From: Priapulus caudatus
Taxonomy: Eukaryota; Priapulida; Priapulimorpha; Priapulimorphida; Priapulidae
Length of the DNA stretch: 23,889 bases
Direction: 5' to 3'
Assembly (NCBI RefSeq): GCF_000485595.1
Contig: NW_014577210.1
Span: forward strand, 374,184-398,072
Under the pieces are notes generated by a model, which made no database searches, was not told where the DNA came from, and saw only the letters and a list, made by a program, of their open reading frames with translations. A program made the position numbers and the translations under genes. Every line of letters starts with the position of its first letter. The first letter of the stretch is position 1. Positions 10,227 through 20,846 of the stretch are shown here, piece after piece.

Positions 10227-10234
10227 TGACGTCA
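10227..10234. promoter_or_regulatory. CRE-like palindrome TGACGTCA (copy 1, second)
   Basis: Exact full CRE. It is kept in copy 2 at 18877-18884. Two such sites about 410-450 bp apart are preserved in both copies despite the dense indels around them. Confidence 0.4.
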
Positions 10235-10640
10235 TGCCTGGCAGAATTAGAATTAACAAGAATTAGAATTCATAGCGAGATCCTAATAAGATCATCTACT
10301 ATATAATACAGGCATTCGAGCGTGAGAGTAATCCAAAATTCACGACAATGACGAACTTAATCGCCTACGCGTCGTCGTCTGCATTGTGACGCTGTGAAAT
10401 CACACAGCGTGAATAATCGAATTTTATATAGAAGTTGCGGTTAACTCACGGTGAACGGGGGGTGGGGGGGGGTATCTGTGGGAACAGCAGACTGGCTCTT
10501 CTGCTCTAATCTACTCATACATGCCGTCATGATGCCGTCCGTGCTCCGTACGGGGGGCGCCACCGTCGCTACGTCTCAGCAGACGCGACCTGACAGCGAC
10601 CAGATGTAGATTCTTGCGTAGTTTCACGGCATGCAGCGAC

Positions 10641-10860
10641 GCCGTGTACTATATTAGAGCTCGGGGCGTCTGCGTTCCAACACGCACGTGATCAAGCAAG
10701 TGATCAGAGTTTTTTTCCTCGCGCACAGCCCGGGAAATGGCCGTTCGTTGCCGGCAGTGATGCGGAACCCGATAGTTCCGGTTATAGATCCGGAACTTGC
10801 GTAAACATGGCGTCCGGTGGCATGCCCGCGCAGCTGATGAATTGTGGGAAGTTGTTTATA
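10641..10860 (+). promoter_or_regulatory. Promoter-like cluster: E-box and ETS-type sites before an ATGGCG
   Basis: In order: CACGTG E-box (10685-10690), TTCCGG (10776-10781), inverted CCGGAA (10790-10795), then ATGGCG at 10807 in the context AAACATGG. The frame from 10807 runs only 31 codons and matches nothing I know. Copy 2 keeps the E-box (19368-19373) and one ETS-type site (19464-19469), and has ATGGCGGC at 19496, but its frame differs. A CpG-rich promoter or first exon is possible but not shown. Confidence 0.3.
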
Positions 10861-10927
10861 TTAGCGTATAGTGTCGAATTCAATAACTGGCTTGTGTTGT
10901 GAATTTATTGTGAACTCGCGCATTCTG

Positions 10928-11215
10928 ACTCGCGCTCACACACGCACCTAATCAAACACGCGCGCACGCGCGCACCAAAACTATGTGTGTATACAGGCTA
11001 GCACGCACACCGGGGATAAACGTGCACTAACGCACTCAGGCGTACGCACACGCACTTAGGTTAGGACGCACGCACGCACGCATAAATACTCGAGAGCAAA
11101 CAATCGCATAAACACAGACTCCCCCTCTCTCACATACATGAACAAAAGCGCACATGCGTGAATGTACGCTCACGTACGCGCACTATCGCACGCACGCTCA
11201 TACGAACGCATGAAT
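10928..11215. repeat. CACGCA/GCGCAC-rich degenerate tract, copy 1
   Basis: Degenerate (CACG)n and (CGCA)n with interspersed ATACTCGAGAGCAAACAAT-type unique words. Copy 2 counterpart is 19636-19920. No coding potential. Confidence 0.7.
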
Positions 11216-11925
11216 GGGCAAATACATCATAACATCATTTTTAAGTGACATTAACCACAAATTATCCAAATAGCAAATACTATAGAAATTTATTGACGAT
11301 TCTGTGTAATATCTATACGCGAAATCCTCAAAAGAAAATCATTTCGAATTTTTGTAAAATGTCGAGATTGTTATTCCAAAAAAAGGTGGATTTCAATTGG
11401 TATAGTTCATCCGACTAAATATATGCAATGCTCATGCATGCAACCATATCATTAATTGACTGGGAAATCGTCATGTCGTATATATGGCACAGTTCGTTGG
11501 AGAATAAATGGGTAGCACGTGTCAACAAGAGCTTGTATTCCTTTTACGTTAATTGTTTTTATAATCAATGCAGGTTTATTTTTCCTACACACGTGTATAC
11601 ACTTTAGAAACGAATAAATTGACGATCATTTATCGAGTGAAAAATCAATTACCTTTCGTCACTCTAAATATCGAATCAAGATGTACGGAAACATCACAAG
11701 AAGACCGCGTCTATTATAATAAAATATGTGCGATTCCAGTCGACGTCTTAGCTATACATTATTCGCACACATTATTTATAAAGTGATTATTGATCAAGCG
11801 CCCATGTGTGCGCGTGTGGTCGCTTGCATGTGACACGAATATAGTCGCAGACACTGGCAAATATTTCAATTATTTCCTTCGAAATCATTCGAGAAGCTTC
11901 TGCCCCGCATGCCTATTATGGAGAC
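11216..11925. other. Unrecognised AT-rich spacer, copy 1
   Basis: Well matched to 19921-20680 in copy 2. The 72-codon frame at 11568-11786 (plus) is not kept in copy 2 and has no recognised domain. No RNA gene or mobile element end seen. Confidence 0.5.
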
Positions 11926-12088
11926 ATCCGGTCAGGGATGACATCCGGTCAGTGGAGACATCCGGTCCGATAAATATCCGGTCAGTGGAAAGATCCGGTT
12001 TGTGGAGGCAAGCAATTGATGTAAACGTGTTGTCAACTGCGTCATCGGAAGTCCTTGTGGACATCCGGTCAACGGAGATATCCGGTCA
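11926..12088. repeat. 17-bp-period array of ATCCGGTC, copy 1
   Basis: ATCCGGTC-type cores start at 11926, 11943, 11960, 11976, 11993, 12063 and 12080. Most gaps are 16-17 bp and the long gap is 70 bp. Fuller unit: ATCCGGTCAGTGGAGAC. A related ATCCATTCA at 12114 is in phase (34 bp on). The reverse complement GACCGGAT contains an ETS-type GGAT core. Copy 2 counterpart: 20681-20846. Confidence 0.85.
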
Positions 12089-12333
12089 GTATTTTCATCT
12101 ACTCTACAGAAACATCCATTCAAGGGCATCCGATTAGCGAAGGCGACATCTCGCTTCTCCGTGCAATAGTAGTTTATTTTCACAAAGCGACGCACACAGA
12201 AGAATGCGTCGATCTGGGCAATCCGGATGCGAGTCGAGACACGACCACCCGCGATTCGTATCATCGCTCGCTTGTCAAACACGATCGATGCTGACGAGGC
12301 GAGGATCGTGCGTCACAGCCGTATCACTGTCTA
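12089..12333. other. Copy 1 terminal segment
   Basis: Unique sequence ending in a 47-bp stretch (12286-12332) that is repeated exactly at the end of copy 2 (21048-21094). Overlapping short frames on both strands have no recognisable product. Confidence 0.6.
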
Positions 12334-12445
12334 CCCCCGCACATAATTATATATTACATGACATAAGACCCCGCACAATTATTCAGTCGCACGCTACCCA
12401 TTCACGACATCTATGTTGACCTCATTGAGGTAGTATATGTATGAG

Positions 12446-12453
12446 GCACACAC

Positions 12454-12519
<66 letters not shown>

Positions 12520-12582
12520 ACACGCGCAAACACGCACCACGCAAGCAGGCACGCACGCACGCACGCACGCACGCACGTCCAC
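12446..12582. repeat. CA microsatellite tract, copy 2
   Basis: Contains a pure (AC)27 run at 12462-12515 followed by (GCAC)n to about 12577. It is far shorter and purer than the copy 1 tract (2730-3212). Confidence 0.95.
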
Positions 12583-12598
12583 CCACATATATATATAG

Positions 12599-14059
12599 GT
12601 ATACTTTTATGACATATGACACGCGCCCAATTATCAGTCGCACGTTGTCTTTGCACGTCATCTGTGCTTGTATCATATCAGGAGTAACCATAGTAACTCC
12701 TCCTTTGTTGCCGCACGTCTGTGTTCCTTCGGCCGTCACATCTGTCACGTCTAACATGCAGCCGACTTCTCGATCCGGATGTGGCGATCGACGTAAGACG
12801 CTAGAAATCGTATTACGTTGAAAACCTTTGTTAAGCACATCGTCAGATCTGTGCACGAGCTGTCTACGCAGATCTGTCGTTGTCAGAGTGACGACTTTAC
12901 AGATCGGATTCTGTCTGCCACGGATTCTGTCTGATCATCAAGCGAAATAAATCGACAAAGTGAACGAGCCGCAAACAAAATGTACGACAAATGAAGAAAT
13001 GTTCTACGGAGAAAGTAATCGTCAACATGACGCGATGTTTATCAAACGGCTGTGAATTCAACAGACAACGCTTTTCCAAACAAATCGACGGTAATGCTTT
13101 CAACGTCATAATTAAAAATTAGATATATTATAATCATATATTAAGATTAAGTTAACACATCTGAACGGCACGTCTGGACCGTCTCTACGAAACGCCAGTC
13201 CAATGTCGACTGGTCTAACATATAACCTAAAGTCCTTAAAGTCTAAAATTAGCGGAAAAAATAGTTTTGACTAAGAATAGACGTCATCAGGTTTATTTAA
13301 CGCTGTAACGTTAGAGAAATTTTTATCGCGCGAGGTTTCTCGAACAGTATATAATATATATATATATATAATACTAGCTGCTGCTAACATGTCTGCTACA
13401 GAGCGACGCGCGCTCTGGCGGCAGAGTCAAACAGTCACGGCTTTGTTGGAATTTACGTGTCGCTGAGCGTATCCCCTAAACTCGTGTTTTAAACAGGCTG
13501 CGTGTTCTAACATCAGTGATTATTGTACGGTGAAACGACCGCATCGATATATGATTATACCGTTGCTACTAATGTCAAACAAATCTGCCTAATGAAAAGC
13601 ACATCGATACCCTTACGTTACCCTTACCGATATTCGTTTGATATTAGAAGCAACGATATGCTACTATGGTGTGAAACGAATTTGCCAAATGAAAAACACA
13701 TCGAATGCTTATACCGCTGCTATTAATGTCAAGTATTCATTCGAGCGATACAGCCTGCGGTCGCCACGACGTCACGGATCAGTAGCTTATTCACGGCAAA
13801 TTCAGCGTTCGATTATTGATCCGTGAACTCAGCTGGTCATCGATATATTGATCTGTCTCCGCAGCCGGCTTCTACCAACAGTGTCTAAGCCGCACATCGA
13901 CGGCTTTGCTTGGCGGCATTGTCTCGCGCGCGGTGTAATTGAGAGCGGGACAGGTGACAAAGTTCAATATTGACCAAGATGACAGCTACGGGCAGGTATC
14001 GCGCGCATTCAGCCGCATGCAGCGACTCTCTCCTTCTCTTTCTCCGTCCATGCCGCCTC
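12599..14059. other. Unrecognised spacer, copy 2
   Basis: Counterpart of 3447-5044. It is shorter by roughly one base in ten where measured: 185 against 207 bases between two exact anchors. The AT run is at 13349-13372. No gene recognised. Confidence 0.5.
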
Positions 14060-14245
14060 GTGCTCCTCCTATTCCCCATTTCCCGCATTATCACCCTCGT
14101 ACTTTTCCCCTCTTCCTCCTTCTCCTCCTCTTCCTCCTATTCTTTATTTTTCTTCTCTTCCTTCTCTTCCTTCTCTTCCTTCTCTTCCTTCTCTTCCCAT
14201 TCTCCCCTCCTCTTTCGCTTCCACTTTCTTCACCTTCTTTCACCC
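14060..14245. repeat. Polypyrimidine tract, copy 2
   Basis: Counterpart of 5045-5235. Includes a regular run of TTCTCTTCC-type units at about 14150-14197 that is more regular than in copy 1. Confidence 0.9.
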
Positions 14246-14285
14246 CAATTCTCACCATGCTCTTGCTCCATCAAAACGCCGGGTT

Positions 14286-14340
14286 GGGTTTGCAACCGAC
14301 GTCTTTGCGAGCATAAGCGCGTAGTAATAGCGGGGCGTGT
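14286..14340 (-). other. tRNA-like B-box trace, copy 2
   Basis: Counterpart of the minus-strand B-box in copy 1, but with one extra base in the core (GGGTTTGCAACC on the plus strand). Followed on the plus strand by CTTTGCGAGCATAAGCGCG as in copy 1. Confidence 0.2.
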
Positions 14341-14990
14341 CACATCAACGAGCACCTTGGTCTGTCCGCCCCCCCCGCGTGCGTCGTTCTCCGCGTAGCG
14401 AACACAACCGCGCACCCTCAAGCACACGACACATGCTCATTGTCGTCGCTGATTGTCACTGATCACCGCTCATTGTCACCGAGCACTGCTGTCGACTGTC
14501 GTCATTCATCAGTCACGTAATTGTCTAAGGAGTCGCGCGCGCGAGGGGGAGGAGGGGGGGGGGGGGGGTAACCCACGCATGATCACGGCTCACGGTAGAG
14601 CTTGACACGTAAGATGGAGCGGGGAGGACACATCCCGTCACATCGTGATCGATTTCTGTGCGGATTAATTTCTTTTCGATGCTAAAATGACGCGCTGCAT
14701 TCACCTTAGATGCTAAAATAACGTCGCACGGCCGACGACAGCTGAGATAATACAAGAAACAGCGCGATGGGAATCAGTCGTTGATGGGCCACCGCTATAT
14801 ATGCCGTCATGTCCGCCATCTTATTGTGATCTCATTAGCGTGTGCATGTGTTTCCACGACGGTCGGCGGCGGTGTATGCGCTGTTTACCTTAAATATTGT
14901 CTCGAGTGTTGCGCGTATCGTAATGTTGTTTTATGATTGGCCGATGTTGACAATGTCACGTCACAGGGTAAGTATAAAAAAACAACAAGA
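14341..14990. other. Unrecognised spacer with G15 run, copy 2
   Basis: Counterpart of 5331-6078. A run of 15 G lies at 14554-14568, where copy 1 has only G6 and G3 blocks near 5595-5604. No gene recognised. Confidence 0.5.
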
Positions 14991-15293
14991 GTTATACGGA
15001 CTTACACGGAGTTACACGAAGTTACACGGAGATACACGGAGCGACGACGAGTTATACGGAGATACATGGAGATAGACGAAGTTAAACGGAGATAGACGGA
15101 GATACACGGAGATACATGGAGATAGACGAAGTTAAACGGAGATAGACGGAGATACACGGAGATACATGGAGATAGACGGAGATACACGGAGATACACGGA
15201 GTACAACGGAGATACACGGAGATACACGAAGTAGAGTGAGATACACGAGATACACGAGATCTAGACGAGAATACAGGAAAACGGTACACGGAG
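14991..15293. repeat. 10-bp-period minisatellite with 50-bp higher-order units, copy 2
   Basis: From 14991 to about 15230 the sequence falls into strict 10-base units (consensus GATACACGGA), each ending in CGGA, CGAA or TGGA. Five units form a 50-bp higher-order repeat that is exact at 15061-15110 and 15111-15160, and a third begins at 15161. After 15230 the phase slips to 9-10 bp. Confidence 0.95.
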
Positions 15294-15573
15294 CTCGCGA
15301 TATTACGAGCTGACTGAGCACCTGTACCGCCTCCGACTCTACGCTCACTTCATCGATGACGCACTTGGCAGGACTCGTGCACTCGCGGCGGACAGACACC
15401 TGCGTCACCGTGGCTCGCCGCACGCCCGTAAAGTGTCGCTCTGGAAGAAAACCTATAATAACTTATCGGCTTATTAGGAACGTGATTCTCGCGCGCAAGT
15501 CCGGCACGCGTGGCGCGCGCGCAGCGCTTCCCCCGGTCGGCCGCACTTGTAGTAGCACACGTGAACGCAGCAC

Positions 15574-15819
15574 TGTGTGTGTGTGTGTGGTGTGGTGTGT
15601 GTGACCCGATCGTAGGGTGTTGTGTGTGTGTGCTCGTGGTGTGTGGTCGTGTTGCGGTGTGTGTGTTGGTGTGTTTGTGTGTTTGTCTGTGTGCAGTGTG
15701 TGTGTGTGGCGTGTGTGTCGTGTGAGTGCTGGTGTGTGCAGTGTGTGTGTGTGGTGTGTGTGTGTGTGTTGTGTGTGTGGTTGTGTGTGTGGCGTGTGTG
15801 TGTTGTTGTGGTGTGTGTG
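15574..15819. repeat. GT microsatellite tract, copy 2
   Basis: Interrupted (GT)n on the plus strand, counterpart of 6646-6842 and somewhat longer. Frames across it are repeat-derived. Confidence 0.95.
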
Positions 15820-16454
15820 ATGGACAGCAGGCGTGAACCGCGCCTGCGATCCCCTCCAGCATCCTACATCTGTAGTAGTTTACTAATCTCCTGCATGCTT
15901 ATTACCTCACCGGTTCGCATCGAGGAAGAATTATATCAAGAACGAACGAGAGAAAAAAAAACGCGGCAACTACTACATACGTAAATACGACGTCTCATTT
16001 GAAATCCTACCCATGAAAACCTGCCAGCGCCACGGTTCTTGCCAGCCGACAGGCGTACTACACGCGAGCCGACGCTGTCATGCTCCACGCCGACAATCTC
16101 TGGCTCGGCGACGACGGATAAATAACGGGGAATTTAGCGAAAAAACGTCGCGTAGGTAGGCAGCATCATCCTTAACAGACTCTATCTTCCTCTCGGAAGC
16201 TGTTCTTACGGCGAGTAAGATGCAGTAATATGAAGCTGGTGCTAGGCGTCTCACGGGGAGAGTTGTTTTTTGCGCGACGGTGTTCGCGTTAATGCTCGAC
16301 GTGCGAAGCGGACGCGTGATGTGTGAATATTCACGGACGGTCGGACCGCATTAGAATGCGAGTGTCCCCATCGGCCGTAATCCACGTCATCACGACGACC
16401 GTGTCAACGTGCGCCAGGGCATGAAGGAGGGGCGCGAGGGAAGGGTCGGTCGGT
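15820..16454. other. Spacer with invariant 118-bp block, copy 2
   Basis: Holds 15964-16081, identical to 7006-7123. The flanks differ by indels. The TATA-like word of copy 1 reads GATAAATA here. No gene recognised. Confidence 0.65.
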
Positions 16455-16570
16455 GGAGAGTGGAGAGGTTGGGAGAGGTGGCGAGAGAGGAGGGGTGGTG
16501 GTGGAGGAGAGGTGGCGAGAGAGGCAGTGGGAGAGCAGGGCCGCGGGCCGCTCAGAGGAGGGGTGGCGAT
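16455..16570. repeat. G/A-rich tandem repeats, copy 2
   Basis: GTGGAGAG, GGCGAGAGAGG and related words, counterpart of 7561-7662. Confidence 0.6.
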
Positions 16571-16765
16571 TCAACGGTAACACCTCGATTTTATTTCGTT
16601 TCAGTGCCAGTGAAAAAAGGATTTGCCATTCCTGAGATTCGGTAAAAGTGACGCGCGGGTAAGTAAAACAATAAAAACACACGATGTGCGATACAGATGA
16701 ATCCATAATAACTATCTACAAAAGGAGTAAATGAATAAAAAGAAAATGAGCCCGCCACAGTTACG

Positions 16766-16792
16766 ATAGAAGAGGCAGAGGAGATCGAGAGA

Positions 16793-16824
<32 letters not shown>

Positions 16825-16965
16825 AGAGAGAGAGAAGAGAGAGAGAGAGACTGGAGGAGAGAGAGAGACGAGAGAGAGAGAGAGAGAGCATGAGAGAGCG
16901 AGACGTGCGCGAAGGAGAGAGAGAAAAGAGAGAGAGAGAGAGAGAGAAAGAGAAGAGAGAGCGCG

Positions 16966-17001
<36 letters not shown>

Positions 17002-17100
17002 CGAGAGAGACGAGAGGCGAGAGAGAGCGGAAGGAGAGAGACGAGAAAGAGAAAGAAGAGAGAGAGAGAAAGAGAGAAGAGAGAGAGAGAGGAAGTGGAG
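16766..17100. repeat. GA polypurine tract, copy 2
   Basis: Purer (GA)n than the copy 1 tract and about 140 bp shorter. Possible triplex-forming sequence. Not coding. Confidence 0.93.
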
Positions 17101-17339
17101 TGATAGAGATACGATGGAGCGTAGGGCGTATACTACGTATAGCTACATGATTAGTCATCATTAATTGCTCATTAATTACTGCTAGTAGCGGCTGCAGTCG
17201 ATGCTGCAAGCGATATGCACGTTTTTACGATCATCCAGAGCATCTAGATTTCTGAACCGAGCAGCATGTAGCGATGTCAGCAGGACGTCGAATCATGTAT
17301 TTATTATGTGAATTGGGGGCATGTGTGCCAACAACGATG

Positions 17340-17860
17340 TACACGCACACGCACATCCACAAAGATACACACACGCACGCGCGCACGCGCACACACACAC
17401 GGATACACACATGCCCACCCACAAAAGATACACACACTGCTCCACGCCGCCGCGCACACTCACCATAGATAACACCACACGCACACACCACAAGATACAA
17501 CACCACCGCCGCGCACGCGCACACCCACCACGATACAACAGCGCCACTGCACGCGGCGCACGCTGTACACCCACACGAATACACACACGCACGGCGCGCA
17601 CAGCGCAACATCGAATCACAACACGCAACGGCGCGCACCGGATGAAAACCACGCACACGCACACGGATACACACCACGTGCACGCGGCGATAGCGTACAT
17701 CCACACGGATACACACACGCATCGCACGCGCACTACGATAGACATACGCACACGTACATGCGCACACTTGAACATACATATACGATTGGACACGCTCAGG
17801 GACACGCCTATGCACACGCATGCGCACACGGACACGCACACACACATCGCCATACGACAT
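17340..17860. repeat. CA/CACGCA-rich tract, copy 2
   Basis: Repeats of CACACGGATACACAC-type words, clearer than in copy 1 (8770-9215). The long open frames on both strands (up to 217 codons on the minus strand, 17231-17884) come from the repeat. Confidence 0.88.
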
Positions 17861-19635
17861 ACATAATATACATGCACGATTCATCTACCGCTAAAATGCA
17901 TAATTTATTACAGAAACAGTCGATAAAAGAGACCTGCCATTCCTGAAGGCTTCGGCACGTCGCTAGAGAACAGCACGGGGAACACGGGGCGCATAAAAGT
18001 GTCTTGCCCAGCGCATTTAGTGTCAAATGTAACGCATTTTTGTGATCGCTTTCTAGTACAAGACCATTGATTGAACAGGACGAATAATATATTATCTGAA
18101 TATAATGTCAGAAAACGATATAGTATATATGATATATAGCATTATTAGATATATATCTACCATGCCTATCGAAATACTAATACGATTCCAAAATACAACG
18201 CATTCTTGTCTTCTTTCATCTAATACCTGACTTTTGTTGCATTCTCAGAATCGCGAGTTGGTGCGATAACCTTCTACTGACGGGCTCATCGACACCAGTG
18301 GCCCGTCTACATTCAACGGACCAACGAATTACAAACCTCACCGCAGGTTTCTTCTCGAATTATAAGTTATTTTCCAGATAATAGCGCGACAACGTAGCTA
18401 CGCTGGTTTGAATGTGGTTGTGATTGACGTCAGAATCGCGGTGAGAAAGTTAGAGCTGCCCACTGTGTAGCATTCGGACGAGTACTCAGAATTGCAGCAA
18501 ACCTTTTTGAAATATGGAATTGTTAGAGTGTTATACTGTACGCGTGTGGTATATCGTAATAGATAGAATAATCTAATCGCATGATATATGATTTTAATCC
18601 ACTAAACAACTGGACGAAAGAGGGTTCATTTTACAAGACTCGGCCGGTGAAACTACCAGCTTATACTTGCCGCCTTGTACTCGCACTCATTCCTCCATTC
18701 TCCTTCTCACTAACATACGTTTCTCAGGAGTCAAACGTTTACGTGAAATATCGCTCTACCAGACGTAAAAAGCTATCACGGTGTAATCTGACCGCCTAGA
18801 GGCTCGCCCGGTTTCGATGGCGAGAGACAGCAGGTGACTACCGCCGGCCGCTGTTGGTAGCTAGGTATTTGCGGGCTGACGTCATCCTGGCCAGAATTGA
18901 ATTAACAGCAACTTAGAGATCATAAGCCGAGATCCTAATAGCATCAATCTACTATATAATACAGGCAGTCGAGCCGTGAGAGTAATCATCACAATCTCAC
19001 GGACAATGACGAACGTTAATCGCCTACGCCGTCGTCGTCTGCCATTGTGACGCTGTGAAATCACACAGTGCTGAATAATCGAATTTTATAATAGAAGTTG
19101 CGGTAACTCACGGGTGAACGGGGGGCTGGGGGGTATCTGTGGGAACAGCAGACTGCTCTTCTGCTCCATAATTCTACGCATACATGCCTCATGATGCCGT
19201 TCGGACCTCCGTACGCGGGGGGCGCCACCGTCGCTACGGTCTCAGTCAAGACCTGCGACCTTGTACAGCGAGCAGATGTAGATTCTTGCCGTATTTCAAC
19301 GGCATGCAATTGCGAACGCCGTACACTCTATTAGAACGCCTCGCGGGCGTCTGCGCTTTCCAACACGCACGTGATCAAGCAAGGATCAGAGTTTTTTTCT
19401 TCGGGCGCACGCCCGAAAAATCGGCCGTATCGTTGCCTGGCAGTGATGGCGGAACCCGATAGCTTCCGGTATAGACTCCGGACTTGCGATAAATCATGGC
19501 GGCTCGGTGGCAATGCCCCGCGCAGCTGAGCAATTGTGGAAGTTGTTTAATATTAGCGGTATATGGTCGAATTCAATAACTGGCTTGTGTACTGTATGTG
19601 GAATTTATTGCTGAACGTCGCGCATTCTGACTCGC
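17861..19635. other. Long spacer with CRE-like and promoter-like motifs, copy 2
   Basis: Counterpart of 9216-10927. Holds TGACGTCA at 18425-18432 and 18877-18884, CACGTG at 19368-19373, TTCCGG at 19464-19469 and ATGGCGGC from 19496. From about 18.2 kb this copy has more bases than copy 1. No frame is shared with copy 1. Confidence 0.5.
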
Positions 19636-19920
19636 GCGCACACAACGCACCTAATCAAACAAAACGCTGCGCGACCAAAACTATGTGTGTATAACAGGCT
19701 TGCACGCACAGCCGGCGATAAACGTGCACTAACGCACTCAGGCGTACGCACACGGCACTTAGGCTTAGACGCACGCACGCATCGGCAAAATACTCGAGAG
19801 CAAACAATCGCCATAACACAGACTCCCACTCTTCACATACATGAAACATAAAGCGCACATGCCTGTAATGGTTACGCTCACCGTACGCGCACTATCCCAC
19901 GCACCCATACGAACGCATGA
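19636..19920. repeat. CACGCA-rich degenerate tract, copy 2
   Basis: Counterpart of 10928-11215, with extra single bases. Confidence 0.65.
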
Positions 19921-20680
19921 ATGGGCAAATAACATCAGAACTGATCATGTTTTACAGGACATAACCACAAATTACTCCAAATAGCAAATAACTATAGAAA
20001 TTTCATTTAACGATTCTGTGTAATATCATATACGCCCGAAATCCTCAAAAGAAATCATTCGAATTTTTTAGTAAAATGTCGAGATTGTTAGTTCCAAAAA
20101 AAGGTGCGATTTCAAGTTCGCGTATAGTCTTCATCCGACTAAATATATGCAATGCTCAGCAGCACCATAATCATTAATGAGCTGCGGAAATCGTCATGTC
20201 GACATGTATATGTGCACAGCGTTCGTTGGAGAATAAATGGGCTAGCACGTGTCGAACAGAGCTGTATTCCTTTTACGTAATTGTTTTATTAACTCAATGC
20301 ACTCGGTTTAATTTTCCTAACACACGTGGATATTACACTTTAAGAAACGAATAAATTGACGATCATCTATCGAGTGAAAAAATCGCTTACCTTTCGTTCA
20401 CTCTAAATATCGAATCAAGTATGTACGGAAACATCCAAGAAACCCGTCTATTATAATTAAAATATGTGCGATTCCAGGTCGACGTCTTAGCTATAGCATT
20501 ATTGCACACATTATTTATAAAGTGATTATTGATCAAGCGCCCTATGTGCGATATGCTGGTGCGCCGTGTGGGCGCTTGCATGGTGACAACCGAATCGGCT
20601 AGCAGACACTGCAAATATTTCACGTTATTCCTCGAAATCATTCGAGAAGCTTCTGCCTCGCATGCCTATTAATGGACGAC
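19921..20680. other. Unrecognised AT-rich spacer, copy 2
   Basis: Counterpart of 11216-11925. The frame at 20387-20641 (minus) is not kept in copy 1. No gene recognised. Confidence 0.5.
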
Positions 20681-20846
20681 ATCCGGTCAGGGAATGACAT
20701 CGCCGTAGTGGAGGGACCATCCGGACGAAAATATCCGGTCAGCTGGAAAGATCTGGTTTGGGAGGCAAGCAATTGATGTAAACGTGTTGTCAACTGCGTC
20801 ATCGGAGATCCTTGTGGACATCGGCAACGGAGATATCTGCGGTCAG
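20681..20846. repeat. 17-bp-period ATCCGGTC array, copy 2
   Basis: Intact cores at 20681 and about 20732. The other cores are broken by insertions or changes relative to copy 1. Counterpart of 11926-12088. Confidence 0.8.

Larger units (their letters stand above)
9216..10640. other. Long spacer with CRE-like palindromes, copy 1
   Basis: Shared with copy 2 (17861-19290), which here is the longer copy. Includes an AT-rich stretch (9465-9560), two TGACGTCA palindromes and G-runs at 10457-10472. A short frame opens at 10172 (ATGGCGGAGAAGCAG, then GTGACT, which resembles a 5' splice site), but copy 2 breaks it after six codons. No recognised gene. Confidence 0.5.
2609..12333. repeat. Large tandem duplication, copy 1 (~9.7 kb)
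   Basis: Every non-simple block in this span recurs in the same order and orientation in 12334-21094. Anchor pairs: ACATAATTAT at 2617 and 12341; TTAAGATTAAGTTAACACAT at 4034 and 13141; a 118-bp identical block at 7006 and 15964; CTAATACCTGACTTTTG at 9614 and 18220; GATCAAGCGCCC ending at 11803 and 20542; TATCACTGTCT ending at 12332 and 21094. The offset slides from 9724 to 8606 and back to 8762, because the copies differ mainly by small indels and by microsatellite length. No gene is recognised inside. Confidence 0.95.

Noticed and set aside
2609-12333. The duplicated unit as a large transposon with terminal repeats
   Set aside because: I see no terminal inverted or long terminal repeats, no transposase or reverse transcriptase motifs in any frame, and no target-site duplication beyond the short CCCCGCCA word.
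16712-17209. 165-codon Ser/Leu-rich minus-strand frame
   Set aside because: Translation of the GA/CT tract only.
17231-17884. 217-codon minus-strand Cys/Val/Arg-rich frame
   Set aside because: It reads the complement of the CA/CACGCA tract. The composition is wholly explained by the repeat, and overlapping frames on both strands are equally open.
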